Positions 38,171 through 49,271 of a DNA stretch of 64,000 nt are shown piece by piece; position 1 is the first letter of the stretch, and every line of letters begins with the position of its first letter. This stretch comes from Daucus carota subsp. sativus (Eukaryota > Streptophyta > Magnoliopsida > Apiales > Apiaceae). The notes beneath the pieces were generated by a model, which made no database searches, was not told the DNA's origin, and saw nothing but the letters and a program-made list of their open reading frames with translations. The position numbers and the translations under genes are program-made. Location of the stretch: positions 32,167,454 through 32,231,453 of the forward strand of contig NC_030389.2 in NCBI RefSeq assembly GCF_001625215.2. The letters are read 5' to 3'.

Positions 38171-39148
38171 AATTTGCCTAAGAATCTCACAAATAAGAAT
38201 CAACTTCAGTATCTTGATCTCCATGACAACAACATATCCGGTGATTTATCAGAATTTATTTCTCAACTATCCTATCTTCAAGTTTTGAGTCTACGTACCA
38301 ACTCTGTGCATGGCTCGCTGTCATCTAACTCTTTTTACAACCAAAGTAGCCTCCGAATTCTTGATCTCTCAAGTAACAATCTCGTTGGAAGTATCCCTTC
38401 GGAGTTGCGAAATCTAGTAGAAATGACTGACATCGGTTCTTTCTTTCTAATAAGTATGCGTATCGATGAAATAGAGGTAAACTGGATTGAGTCTACAGTT
38501 ACATTACTAACTGGCATGTTTACCTCTGTAATTGAGATGAATGACTTGACAGTAAACTGGAAAAATGCTGAACAAGGCATCTCAAGTCGTAGCCGTCATA
38601 TCTATTCTTTCCTGGACTTGTCAAGCAATAAGCTGTCAGGTGACATTCCAATTTCATTAGGGAATCTCAAGGGACTTAAGTTACTCAATATTTCCAATAA
38701 TAAACTTTCTGGACACATACCACAAAGTTTTGGCGATCTTGAGAGTATAGAGACCTTGGACCTATCAAGAAATAATATCGTTGGTACAATTCCACAATCG
38801 TTTACAAAGCTAAAGCAGATATCTGTGTTAGATGTGAGTAACAACAAGCTAAGTGGTCAGATACCACGGGGTGGACAAATGGACACGATGAATGATCTGA
38901 GTCATTTCGCTAACAATAGTGGATTATGTGGGATGCAAATCAGGGTGAAATGTTCGAAAGATGAGCCAACACCAGATGATGCACAGGAAGATAATGGTGA
39001 TGGTAAACAAGCGCCATGGTTCTTGTGGACAGGACTGTGGATTGGATTTCCGCTTGGCTTTGTTGCATCAGTATCGACAATATTTCTTAGTGGATATTTT
39101 GTTATACCAACATTAAAGTACCACTCACTTCACTATAGGCATAGATAA
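38171..39148 (+). pseudogene. RLP copy d: C-terminal third of an LRR receptor-like protein, open frame
   Basis: Starts without an ATG at NLPKNLTNKNQLQYLDLHDN and stays open for about 325 codons. It covers the last LRRs, the island (NWIESTVTLLTGMFTSVIEM), the final LRRs, cap (GLCGMQIRVKCSKDEP), transmembrane helix (WFLWTGLWIGFPLGFVASVS) and tail (HSLHYRHR). No N-terminal half or promoter is present upstream; the break lies near 38164. The open frame suggests a fairly recent truncation. Confidence 0.85.
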
Positions 39149-39840
39149 ATGCAGTGTGTTATCGGGCACTTAAAGCCCCTGGACTACTACAAATATTTAG
39201 CACGGTTCATAAATTACTTTGTGTAGGTTGTTATCTTTGTTCTCAAGAACTTATAGCGAGTTGTAGCTATAATTATTGGATCATATTGTACTGTGCTACT
39301 TTAAGTATCCTATCATGTATATATAATGTAATTTATGAATAAAACATGTATGTTATGTAAGATTTATAGAAATGATTATCAAAAAACTCTGAAGGAAGCT
39401 TGGAGATCTTCTATTACTTTCTCGATTTTGATTTCACCAGTTCATGAAAACCTTCAGAATGATTCTTAACTCAGGAGTCCTTGAGATCATTCTGCATCTG
39501 TGAGTCATCTCACTTATAAATCAGGAGCTCATGTCAATAATAATTACTGTTAAGTGACCACTTTTCCTAAAACCTCAAGGGTTATCGACCGGAATTCTTC
39601 TTAAGTCAGTTAACTTGAGAAGTTCAATGCTCAAAAGGACAGGCAACTTCAAACTCTATAATCTCTATATATCTGAAATAGAAATCCCAGATGAAGAAGC
39701 ACTCTTGGCAATATGTGCAGAAGTAGGGAAGAACACTGTCCCGCATCAGATGAATGAAGCAATAAGCATGTATTGGCCACATTAATCAGAGAAAACATGT
39801 TTCAATTGTTCCAAAGGAAAAATTATTGATGAGGAAGTGC
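39149..39840. other. Intergenic DNA, no gene seen
   Basis: RLP 3' flank followed by sequence with no recognisable coding or repeat structure. Confidence 0.45.
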
Positions 39841-39843
39841 TTA

Positions 39844-40172
39844 GGTTGTGTTCACTTGGGGTGAATAGAATGAAGGGAGAATGGAATGAATTTTACATTC
39901 TAAAATGGTGTTGATCAAAGAAAATGTATATAATTTTCATTCCTTCAATCATTCCAACCTTACTATTTTAACTATAATTATAACCCACATGTTTTGGAAG
40001 GAATGCTCATTCCATTTGAACATTATGTTTCTTCACAATCTTTCTCACAAAAAAATTAACTACATTCATATTTTGTCACCATTATCTCATACTTTCTTCT
40101 TTCTCCTTAAAACTTCTATATAATTTTTCATTCCATTCTCCCCTCATTCCATTCCATGAAGTGAACACAGCC
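39844..40172. mobile_element. MITE, Tourist/PIF-Harbinger-like
   Basis: 329 bp with ends GGTTGTGTTCACTTGG and, in reverse complement, GGCTGTGTTCACTTCATGG, flanked by TTA on both sides (39841-39843, 40173-40175). A 3-bp TTA duplication fits PIF/Harbinger MITEs. The interior is AT-rich without genes. A second copy lies in inverse orientation at 47602-47851. Confidence 0.85.
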
Positions 40173-41458
40173 TTAGTATACAAAAATTTGGCACTGAAGT
40201 ACCTCCTGATCACGCCACCATCTTTTGTCTTCTCATCTGCATATGAAGCATAAACATCAGGTTCATGGAAATGTCGGTCTTCTGAGGTATAAAAATCACC
40301 TGGGATGTCATAAAAGCTTAAGGCGACATAGCAGGTTGTTTCATAAGGAGAAAACCTCTTCTCAAGTGGCCTGCAGCCGTAGGTTATAATACAGAGTTGT
40401 TGCTTGCCATCAGAGTCCTGAAACGCAACAATGTAGTCGGTGGAACACTGTTTGAACATGTAGGTGAACCTAGAATATCGTAAAACTTCCAGGAAGGCTT
40501 TGTCAGGTGCCAAGTATGGTTGCATAAATTCTTCACCACGGGAGGTCATCTTTGATGCACAGACATAACTAACAAGCTGATCGGGGAGTATACCAAAAGC
40601 CAAATTACCGATTATTGGATTACATATGTAACGAAATTTTTGTTGACCGAATGTAAAATGTGCAGGAGTTGGACTATTAAAATATGTGTGTATAGCCCAT
40701 TGATGTGTTTGTAGATTGAAGGACGAGAGTAGTCTAGTAGTAGCAAAATAGACTATTTGCTCTTGTTCCATGACAAGATAAGAAACCCCATCAGCATAAT
40801 AATGAAACTCTAATGCATCATCTTCTGGATTGGGCAACACTTGCCAAGTCCCGTCAGCAGGAGAAAAGACTTCAAATATGGTATCGAGAAAGCACCCAGA
40901 TAGAATATAGAGTTTGTCATTGGCGACAAAAACAATCGGAAAAAGCTTTAACTCATGCATGGGATTTTTAATTTTAGTTAAAGTTTAAAATTCGTAATGA
41001 CATTGTCTTCACTAGGTTCTATACTCATAAGATCCTTTTCTTCCATGGTATAAAAGCTAGTGTATTTATTACCCGACGACAATGCAAGTCCATAGAAATA
41101 TATCTTGGAACCTAATTTTATTTATGCACTTGAAATAATTGTCTCCTAAATGCGAATCTGTGGGGAAAACAAGAAGAGGACGCAAGTCATGAAGATAAGT
41201 AGAGTCGGAGCTACAACTATTGCTACTAAATCGCGGGTGAAGTAGTGGATCCATTCTATATAAAGCAAAGCCCCCATTAAATAGTTTTGCAAGCATATAA
41301 ATAAATTGATTAGAATCAGAGTACAGAGCTTTGAAATTAGGAGATTGTATAAGATCATACCATGATTTCTCCACACAAGTGCATTGTGCTAGAGATTTTG
41401 GAGGTAGTCTTTTCAGGATTTCTGCCAAGAGGTGTTCTGAATCAAAAGCACCAGCCAT
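40082..41458 (-). pseudogene. F-box protein gene with frame breaks and a MITE-derived 3' end
   Basis: N-terminal F-box starting at ATG 41458 (MAGAFDSEHLLAEILKRLPP, KSLAQCTCVEKSWYDLIQS), the SCF ubiquitin-ligase substrate-adaptor motif, followed by an F-box-associated beta-propeller-like region (VFVANDKLYILSGCFLDTIF, FEVFSPADGTWQVLP, RPLEKRFSPYETTCYVALSF). Around 41115 the frame shifts by one base (expected continuation GSKIYFYGLALSSGNKY is in another frame), and it breaks again near 40970 before MHELKLFPIVF. The downstream 292-codon frame (40960-40082) is otherwise open. From 40172 onward its codons come from a MITE (AVFTSWNGMRGEWNEKLYRS). Substrate unknown. The breaks could be mutations or sequence errors. 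Confidence 0.75.
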
Positions 41459-41692
41459 TGCTTTTGTCTATCGATATGTCAACACCCAACACCCCTGTTT
41501 ATATATAAAGGCATCATCTGACTTTGAATTCGAATTAAAGTCGGATTAGGGAGAGCTTTCTAATCCGAATAGGATACTGTGAACCTCAAAAAGTCAAAAT
41601 CTTCGATTTTCAGACCCTATATTTATCTTTTATTGAGTATGTTGTTAAGTGACAAAGGGAGCACGTAGAATCAATCAATCAATGAATCAATA

Positions 41693-43223
41693 TCAATATA
41701 CTTATATAAAGGAGAAGCGAGGAGCGTGTATGTGGCGCCTCTCACATTGCTTCGTTCTATTTTTCTAATTTTTTGGAATTTTTGGAAGAAAAATACCAAA
41801 AATTAGAACTACCTTTTTTAGTTTCAGTTATATTAGAAGCAAGTTTCAGAATCTGATTTTGTTTTAGATTATTTATGGAAGTAGTTTGGAAGTTTTAATT
41901 TGATTTTGTTTCAGATTATTTAATTATGGGAAAGAGTAACACACAAGTCTCTCTGCACCTATAGATACCCCTGTAGATTGTATTGTAGGGTTTTGAATCA
42001 TCTAAACACAACCTCCACTATTTCAATTTCAATCTGATTTTGTTTCAGATTGTTTAATTATGAGAAAGAGTAGAATACAAGTTTCTCTGCATCTATAAAT
42101 ACCACTACAGATTGTAGGGTTTTGGATCATCTAAACACAACCTCCTCTCTTTCAATATCATAACCTACCTCTCTATGGTGATAGTTCTCTTGCTCGATTT
42201 CTAACTCGGTGGTGCCGTTCTTCTGCAACGTTAAGTGATGGATGTTTATACAGTATTAAACCTATAAATACCCCTATAGATTGTAGGGTTTTGAATCATC
42301 TAAACACAACCTCCTCTATTTCAATTTCAATCTGATTTTGTTTCAGATTGTTTAATTATGAGAAAGAGTAGCACACAAGTTTCTCTGCACCTATAAATAC
42401 CACTACAGATTGTAGGGTTTTGGATCATCTAAACACAACCTCTTATCTTTCAATACCATAACATACCTCTCTATGGTGATATTTCTATACAGTATTAAAA
42501 AAGAAAGGTTGTTACAAGTAAATGTAGTTATAGACCGCTATGTAGAAGTCGACAAATCCAAACACAGAAAAAGAATATAGTCTTGACATTATATTGATTG
42601 ATGATATCAATAAATTAACTATTAGTGATTTATGTTGGTTGGTTATTCTTTTATAATATTTGTTTTGTTCATCGGACATGTTTGTTGTTGTTAATTTTTA
42701 TATGATTTACTTTGTACACAGGAAAAAATTATTCATGCATAATCTGTTTGCTCCCGTTCAAGCAACTTTTAAGTGAAGGCTGTTTATACAATATTAAAAA
42801 ATAAAGATCATTACAAGTAAGGGTAGTTTTAGACCGCTATCTCGCGGATTTAAGTTAAATGTTTTTGTGCACAATCAATCCAAAAAAATTGGAGGAAGGT
42901 GACAATGTAAGAACATGTGATTGCTATTAAAAAAACAAAAACAAAATTAAGATTCGTCGTGCTTTAAATTGTTAATACGTGTATAAATTTATTTACATTT
43001 TTTCACCATGAATTATATTCTAATTTTGCAATTTTATATATTAGTATTGATATTACATCAATATTTTTATAATATAAAATTTATTTTATCCTACAAATAT
43101 TAATTTTGGGACATTAATATACATTTTATAGACAACCACAAAATTATTTTATTCTACAAACATTAATATTAAATTATTATTATAATTTTTATAGGCCGCC
43201 GCAACGCGCGGCTTCTCAACTAG
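41693..43223 (+). mobile_element. Non-autonomous Helitron
   Basis: 5' end TCAATATACTTATATAAAGG followed by AGAAGCGAGG, the usual plant Helitron start with TC after a host A. 3' end: a GC-rich hairpin (GCCGC, loop CGCAACGC, GCGGC) at 43195-43212, then TTCTCAACTAG, ending CTAG before a host T. No Rep/helicase coding sequence is present. The interior has tandem repeats. Pattern from established Helitron structure. Confidence 0.8.
41860..42500. repeat. Tandem repeats inside the Helitron
   Basis: Several copies of a unit containing CTGATTTTGTTTCAGATT, ATGAGAAAGAGTAG, CACCTATAAATACC, GATTGTAGGGTTTTG and ATCATCTAAACACAACCTCC, at about 41900, 42030, 42260 and 42330. A larger duplication ends with CCTCTCTATGGTGATA and TATACAGTATTAAA (about 42170-42257 and 42465-42500). 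Confidence 0.8.
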
Positions 43224-43259
43224 TTATTTTAAATTAATAAAAGTTTATGATATTTTTAA

Positions 43260-43440
43260 TATTTTGGTCTTAAACCGAAACCAAACCGAACCAAACCGTT
43301 AAGAATCGGTTTGGTTTGGATTGGTTTTTACAACATTTGGTTTGGTTATAATTTGTACATTTTCTAAACCGAAAAATTCGGTTTGGTTCGGTTTGGACCT
43401 CTAAAACCGTCCAAACCGAACCGTGCTCAACCCCTAATGC
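43260..43440. mobile_element. hAT-like MITE fragment rich in AAACCGAACC
   Basis: Dense in AAACCGAACC and GGTTTGGTTCGG blocks in both orientations. Its right end reads CCGTGCTCAACCCCTAA, the inverse of TTAGGGGTTGAGCACGG, a typical hAT-MITE end. The left end is not found, so it is a fragment. Confidence 0.55.
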
Positions 43441-43625
43441 GCATTATCTCTGTGCGTGCGCGCAACTCTCGCGTTCCGTGGATGCGTATGTAAAAGAGAA
43501 ATCAGCAATTACGCATCTTTCTTTCCTGCCAGATTACGCAGCATGGATTCATCTAGGGGCTTAACCGAATAACCGGTGATCTGGACTGTTTCCCTCTCCA
43601 GGGCGCTTCTAGAAATATTTTCTTC

Positions 43626-44024
43626 GAGCATCTCCAACCCTCCCAAACCCTTAGCTAAATATCAATTAAATTTTATAGCCAATATTCACAAAAAATGTAA
43701 CTCCAACCACAACAAGCCCTTGTGTATAATTATAGACATCCTCCTATGGATGACTATATTTGTCGATCCGCTACATCTGTAGCGAATTCCACGTCATCTC
43801 CCGCAATTTATTTTCCTCCTTCCCGCTGATTACATATTATTTATTACCATGTTAAACTGATATATTCTATTTATAACAATCTAAATATTAATAACATACT
43901 ATTTTTAAATTATAGCCAACAAATATAGTCAATACCATTGAAACACAATGTCTTACAGGTTCAGCAAATTTTACGTAATGTCTTACAGGTTCAATTTAGC
44001 CAGCCAACGCCATTAGAGATGCTC
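43626..44024. mobile_element. MITE with GAGCATCTCCAA ends
   Basis: Left end GAGCATCTCCAACCCTCCC; the right end TTAGAGATGCTC is its imperfect inverse. About 400 bp, AT-rich inside, non-coding. No convincing target duplication. Confidence 0.65.
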
Positions 44025-44936
44025 TCAGGGGCAATTTTTGAAAAACACCTATATATTTTCAGATTTTCAAGGGACACTTCTATAATTTCGTAAAATTTAG
44101 AATGGTGAAAAAATAAAACAATTTAGAGGGCACGTGTCCCTCGCCTCTTACCAGATCCGCCCATGTCCCTCTCGATGATGAAGCTTATACCCTATCATGT
44201 CATGATCTTATTTTGAAGTCATAGTTAGTATTCAGAGATTGCCTCGATTTTGTACTGCCTGTATATGCGTGTACACCATGCACATAACTGAAATGCGTAT
44301 GGGGGAAATGGCAATCATTCTGGTGGTTTTACAAAAACTTATTTACCGCTGCATCTTCTGACTTGGAACTCTGGGTCTTTCTTCAGAGTATAAGAAACTC
44401 CCGTTCATTTTCGTCTAATATCTTATGTATACATAGAAAGAAGACTGTTAAATAAACTAACAAGTCAATGATCTAGAATTATTGTTTACATGAATCTTAA
44501 GAGTCTCCTCTTCAGTTAAAAACTCAATATATACATTTAAATTTAGTTAAACTCAGTAACGTCTTTAGCTAGCTAAGAACAGGTCACAAAACAACTTAAA
44601 TATATGTCAATTATTTCTTCATGATGATGTTTAATATGACTTCTGATACTTTTTTTTTTTTTTGAAAATAATATGACTTCTGATACTGATATCACTATCA
44701 GTCATGTTTCAGATTCTTAAAAATTGTCGAAGTGTGTTATTACTAGCTTATTAATCTGTAATAAAATTAACATATTACTAAGATCTTCTGTCATTCCTTA
44801 TTAGAAAACCCCTCCATGTCAACTCAACATAAAACAATTAATGATGATTTTCTAACAAAGAAAATGAAAAAAATTCAGCCATCTATGATAATGAACAACC
44901 AGCTCCATTTCACAAGAACCAGACAGAAAAAACACA
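44025..44936 (+). promoter_or_regulatory. Upstream region of the intact RLP, duplicated at 63220-63640
   Basis: Non-coding. The 600 bp before the ATG is clearly similar to the DNA before the deleted RLP at 63641 (shared GAATTATTGTTTAC, CAGCTAGCTAAGAACAGGTC-like, ATTACTAGCTT, AGCCATCTATGATA). Gene and promoter were duplicated together. No TATA box can be assigned with confidence. Confidence 0.6.
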
Positions 44937-47492
44937 ATGGCTAAGCCCCTAAGCATGATCAAATTACTTGTGCGGTTGCCTTTCATTTTCTTGCTCGTGC
45001 CATGCTTATGTTGTCCTGCTTATCAGAAACAATCCCTTCTTCACTTCAAATCCTCCTTGCTGACCAGCTACGAAACCTCAAACTCGTCGTCCTTTGGCTT
45101 GGAGTCATGGGACTCCATTACTGATTGTTGTAAGTGGACTAGAGTTGTTTGCAGTTCTCATTCTCGTGATATAACAGCTCTGCACCTTGACCATCTCCGT
45201 ATGTATTATGTATACAAGCCGGTGAATGTACAAATATTGGACCCTATTTATGGAATTAGATCCTTAAGGTTTCTTAATATCTCCAGAACTTTGATAGAAG
45301 GTGAAATTTCTGGTGAAGGGTTGGCTAATCTCACAAAACTAATTCACCTCGACATGAGTTGGAATCTCCTTAATGGCTCAATCCCAGCGCAACTTTTCCA
45401 GTTGCGGTTTCTGCAGTCTCTTGATTTGAGTGTTAACTCATTAAAGAATGGTTTAAGTGGAGAAATTGGCAAGCTTGAAAATTTAAGGTCATTCAAGTTG
45501 GATAAGAATTCTATGGATGGAAATATCCCTGTCCAGATAGGAAATCTCACCAGATTGCAGCAATTTTCTGTCAGCCGGAACAAATTTTTGGGTCGGATTC
45601 CAGAGTCGATCCTCAATTTGAAAGCATTGGAAAAATTGGACGTGAGTAATAATTATCTAGAGATGCATATTCTGAATGGGATTGGAACCTTGTTCCACAT
45701 GTCCATTTTGGAATTGAGTGGGAACAGTTTCACAGGATTAATCCCTTCAATAGGGAACTTGAGCAAGTTGGAAACACTTCGGCTGGAAGATAACATGCTT
45801 TCAGGAGATATCCCACCATCAATACGGAACTTGAGCAAATTGGAAACACTTGGGTTGGAAGATAACATGCTTTCAGGAGAAATCCCGTCCTGGTTATTTG
45901 ACATTGAGAGTTTGAAGAATTTGTATCTTGGAGGAAACAAGTTCATTTGGAATAACGACGTCAAAATAGTTCCCAAGTGTATGCTTTCACAACTCTCTCT
46001 CAAATCATGTAAATTTTCTGCAGACATTCCGGAATGGATTTCCACTCAGAAGAATCTTAATTTACTTGAACTGAGTGATAATCAGCTCACAGGAAACCTC
46101 CCACTTTGGATTGCAGATATGGAAATTGAAACTCTACTACTCTCACGGAACAAACTTACAGGGTCAATACCCTTTCCCCTTTTTCAGTCTCAAAATTTAT
46201 CCGTTTTGGATCTTTCAAGGAACAATTTTTCGGGAGAGTTGCCACAAAATATCGGTCATGCTTTAAACATGACGGTACTAATGCTTTCTGGAAACAGTTT
46301 TTCGGGGTCGATCCCGAAATCCATTGGAGATATCCCTTTTCTAATGCTACTAGACTTGTCAAGAAACAGACTCTCTGGCAACACATTCCCGGTTTTCAGT
46401 TCTTATCGCTCACCACAGTATGTTGATCTGTCCTCTAATGAACTATCCGGTGACATTCCCTTGTCATTATTCGAAGGAACTAGTTTTCTTGCACTAGGGA
46501 AAAATAAGTTCACTGGAAGCTTACCTAGGAACCTCACTCATATTGAAAATCTTGAATATCTTGATCTGCATGACAACAATATTACAGGTAATTTTTCAGA
46601 TTTTTTAAAGTTACCCAACCTTCATGTCCTGAGTTTACGTAACAACTCACTACATGGCTCATTGTCGACCAACTCTTTCTACAACAAAAGTAGCCTCCAA
46701 ATTCTTGATCTCTCAAGTAACAATATTGTTGGAAGTATCCCTTCAGAGTTTGGAAATCTGCGGGGAATGAGTGGAAACTCTTCAGGATCTCGAGCGTTAG
46801 CCTCTGGTAATAATGAGATAGAGGTGAACTGGATAGAGGCCACAGTTTCATTATTCAGTGGCATGTACACCACTAGAATCGAGATTAATGATTTAACAGT
46901 GAACTGGAAGAATGCTATGCAAGGTCTCTCAAGTCATAATCGACATATTTATACTTTACTAGACTTGTCGAACAATAAGTTTTCAGGTGATGTTCCAGAT
47001 TCATTAGGAAACCTCAAAGGACTGAAGCTACTCAACCTCTCCTACAATAAACTCTCTGGATATATACCACAAAGTTTTGGGGATCTAGAAAGTATAGAGG
47101 CATTGGACCTGTCTAACAACAATATCTCCGGTACAATTCCTCAATCACTTGGGAAGTTAGATCAACTATCCGTGTTAGATGTGAGTAACAACAAGCTAAG
47201 TGGTGAAATCCCGCGGGGTGGACAAATGGACAGGATGAATGATCCGAGTTATTTCGCCAATAACAGTGGACTATGTGGCATGCAGATCAGGGTGAATTGT
47301 TCAAAAGACGAGCCAACACCAAATGAAGGACAAGAAGAGGATGATGATGAAAAAGAGCCATGGTTCTTGTGGACAGGAGCGTGGATTGGATTCCCACTAG
47401 GCTTGATTTCGACGGTATTAACAGCATTTCTTGGTGGGTATTTTGTTATACCAACAGCAAAGTACCACTCCATTCACTACAGGCAGAGATAA
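44937..47492 (+). CDS. RLP copy e: intact LRR receptor-like protein, 851 residues
   Basis: Single-exon gene with start context ACACAATGG. Signal peptide (MAKPLSMIKLLVRLPFIFLL, about 1-25), LRR N-terminal cap with paired Cys (CCPAYQKQ and CCKWTRVVC), about 25 extracellular LRRs, a non-LRR island at about 635-665 (NEIEVNWIEATVSLFSGMY to VNWKNAMQG), four more LRRs, a C-cap (GLCGMQIRVNCSKDEP), an acidic stretch, a transmembrane helix at about 809-838 (WFLWTGAWIGFPLGLISTVL) and a 13-residue cytoplasmic tail (KYHSIHYRQR). There is no kinase domain, so it is a receptor-like protein of the kind that works with co-receptor kinases in immunity or development; the ligand is unknown. One LRR (LEDNMLSG...PPSIRNLSKLETL, about 45739-45880) is duplicated compared with copies c and f. 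The only clearly intact gene of the cluster. Confidence 0.9.
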   Translation: MAKPLSMIKLLVRLPFIFLLVPCLCCPAYQKQSLLHFKSSLLTSYETSNSSSFGLESWDSITDCCKWTRVVCSSHSRDITALHLDHLRMYYVYKPVNVQILDPIYGIRSLRFLNISRTLIEGEISGEGLANLTKLIHLDMSWNLLNGSIPAQLFQLRFLQSLDLSVNSLKNGLSGEIGKLENLRSFKLDKNSMDGNIPVQIGNLTRLQQFSVSRNKFLGRIPESILNLKALEKLDVSNNYLEMHILNGIGTLFHMSILELSGNSFTGLIPSIGNLSKLETLRLEDNMLSGDIPPSIRNLSKLETLGLEDNMLSGEIPSWLFDIESLKNLYLGGNKFIWNNDVKIVPKCMLSQLSLKSCKFSADIPEWISTQKNLNLLELSDNQLTGNLPLWIADMEIETLLLSRNKLTGSIPFPLFQSQNLSVLDLSRNNFSGELPQNIGHALNMTVLMLSGNSFSGSIPKSIGDIPFLMLLDLSRNRLSGNTFPVFSSYRSPQYVDLSSNELSGDIPLSLFEGTSFLALGKNKFTGSLPRNLTHIENLEYLDLHDNNITGNFSDFLKLPNLHVLSLRNNSLHGSLSTNSFYNKSSLQILDLSSNNIVGSIPSEFGNLRGMSGNSSGSRALASGNNEIEVNWIEATVSLFSGMYTTRIEINDLTVNWKNAMQGLSSHNRHIYTLLDLSNNKFSGDVPDSLGNLKGLKLLNLSYNKLSGYIPQSFGDLESIEALDLSNNNISGTIPQSLGKLDQLSVLDVSNNKLSGEIPRGGQMDRMNDPSYFANNSGLCGMQIRVNCSKDEPTPNEGQEEDDDEKEPWFLWTGAWIGFPLGLISTVLTAFLGGYFVIPTAKYHSIHYRQR

Positions 47493-47601
47493 ATGCAGGT
47501 GTGTGATCTAGCACTTGAAGTCCTTGGATCACTATAAATATATAGCACGGTTAATGAAATACATTGTGCAGGTTTTCATTTTTGTTCTAAAATAAAAACA
47601 T

Positions 47602-47851
47602 TAAAGGAAAAAGTATGAGATAATAGGGATAAAATATGAATGTATTTAAATTTCTTGTGAGAAAGATTGTAAAGAAACATGATGTAAAAATAGAATGACC
47701 ATTCCTTCAAAACATGTGGGTTAGAATTATAAAGAATGAAATGATTGAATGAATGAAAATTATATATATATATTTTTTTATCAACACCATTATAGAGTAC
47801 AAAATTCATTTTATTCTACCTCCATTCCATTTATTCCAAGTGAACACAACC
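47602..47851. mobile_element. Second copy of the Tourist-like MITE, inverted and truncated
   Basis: Matches the reverse complement of 39844-40172 over most of its length (AAGTATGAGATAAT, TTCTTGTGAGAAAGATTGT, AACATGTGGGTTA, ATCAACACCATT) and ends AAGTGAACACAACC. The other end lacks its terminal repeat, which fused with RLP 3' flanking DNA. Confidence 0.8.
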
Positions 47852-49271
47852 TCGGTCTTAGACCGGAAGTATCCTGCCTTGCATTGCAGAGAGAGTAAAC
47901 TTTCAAATATCTTTACAGATTTACCACTCTTCAACTCAATGTGTGCTTACATGGCACCTTGCTGATCAATCTATATATAGAAATTGATTCCTTTTGTCAC
48001 TTCATGCTTCCTTCTTAGCAAGTTCTATACATTTTTGCTGTATTTTGGTGGTTCAAATTTATTTGTTACGCAAACCTTTAATCGGGGCTTGACCATGACT
48101 TCAGACAACTGCCAGAAATTGACATCTACCCCCAATGTCACTGAAAGGCCAGGAAAAAGAAATGTCATCTAATGCTAACTTATAAAACAAGGCGGGCAAA
48201 AAAAATGTATCTAATGCTAACTTATGAAACAGGGCAGGCAAGTCTAATTAGTTTTAGATGAATAGACCCTTGTGCATCAGTTATCCACACTGCAAAGTCT
48301 TGTACATTTATCTGTATCCTACTAGGGAAATGTCCAAGTTCTGCAAATTCGCAGGATAAAAGATCAATTTCATTGGGGCAAGTGAATATGGCTGAAAGAG
48401 TGAATGCCCAGGGAAATGTAAAAGTCCAGTAACAATTAAGCCATGTTTGTTTGGAGGTATTCTAATTCATATTTCAATCATCATTGTAGTGCAATTTTAC
48501 ATATAATATTCTGTTCACCAACATGTATTAGGAAAGTGATTGTAATATAATCTAATGTGAATATAATTATCTAAATCAAAAAAAATAAAATAATATATTT
48601 ATCCGGGATTATAATCAATTTCAACAAACACCGTCTTGGTGTATAATTAATAAGAATTTTGTTTGTTTTTCATAACGGTGTTTTTTTTAAGTATGAGTAA
48701 TAGTTAGTGTATGTTTTATAATTTGACAAAAAAAGCTTTGCAGGATGTACCCTAGACATACTGCGTTTATTATACCTGAATATATTATGCTGATATCACT
48801 AACAGTTTTTTTAAATCGGAGTACCTGAAATTAGTTTAGGCATTAATATTGAATAAGATATTAGTGCTTATATTGCTCATCATGTATTATACAGAAAATA
48901 GACAAAACTTTTTATTACACAAAATTCTAAGATTTTATACGAAAATTTGGGATTATTGCAAAGTTGACAGGGACAGGGCTGGCTCTTATCTCCACTTCTT
49001 TCCCCTGCCTGCTTGGAAAATGTCTTGCAACCAGTTGGGTGGATATCCGTTGGTCTTGGTTCATTTGAACGACGAGAAGGACGTCTGTGAAGTTGAAACC
49101 GAATGGACTTGTGGCGACGACTCACTCGTTGACTGGAGGAATCCTCACAGCTGATCCCCGGAGAATTAACTTACTCGACTCAGAGGACTCACTCGAAAAT
49201 ACCTTGCTATGCACACACATACATTTCTCTATTGATAATAACCAGACTTTAAGAAACAAGCAAAGAAAACA
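47852..49271. other. Intergenic and upstream region of RLP copy f
   Basis: No gene recognised. Holds a short direct repeat (ATCTAATGCTAACTTATRAAAC at about 48168 and 48209). At about 48440-48640 there is a possible MITE whose ends both carry a GTTTGTTTG/GTGTTTGTTG-like motif; its boundaries are not certain. Confidence 0.4.

Noticed and set aside
43260-43440. Telomere- or satellite-like AAACCG repeat
   Set aside because: Blocks occur in both orientations with a hAT-MITE-type end, not as a regular tandem array.
44937-47492. Receptor kinase
   Set aside because: The protein ends 13 residues after the transmembrane helix and the following DNA holds no kinase domain.
48849-49154. Open frame of 101 codons upstream of RLP copy f
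   Set aside because: No signal, domain or homologue recognised; likely promoter or leader DNA of the RLP.
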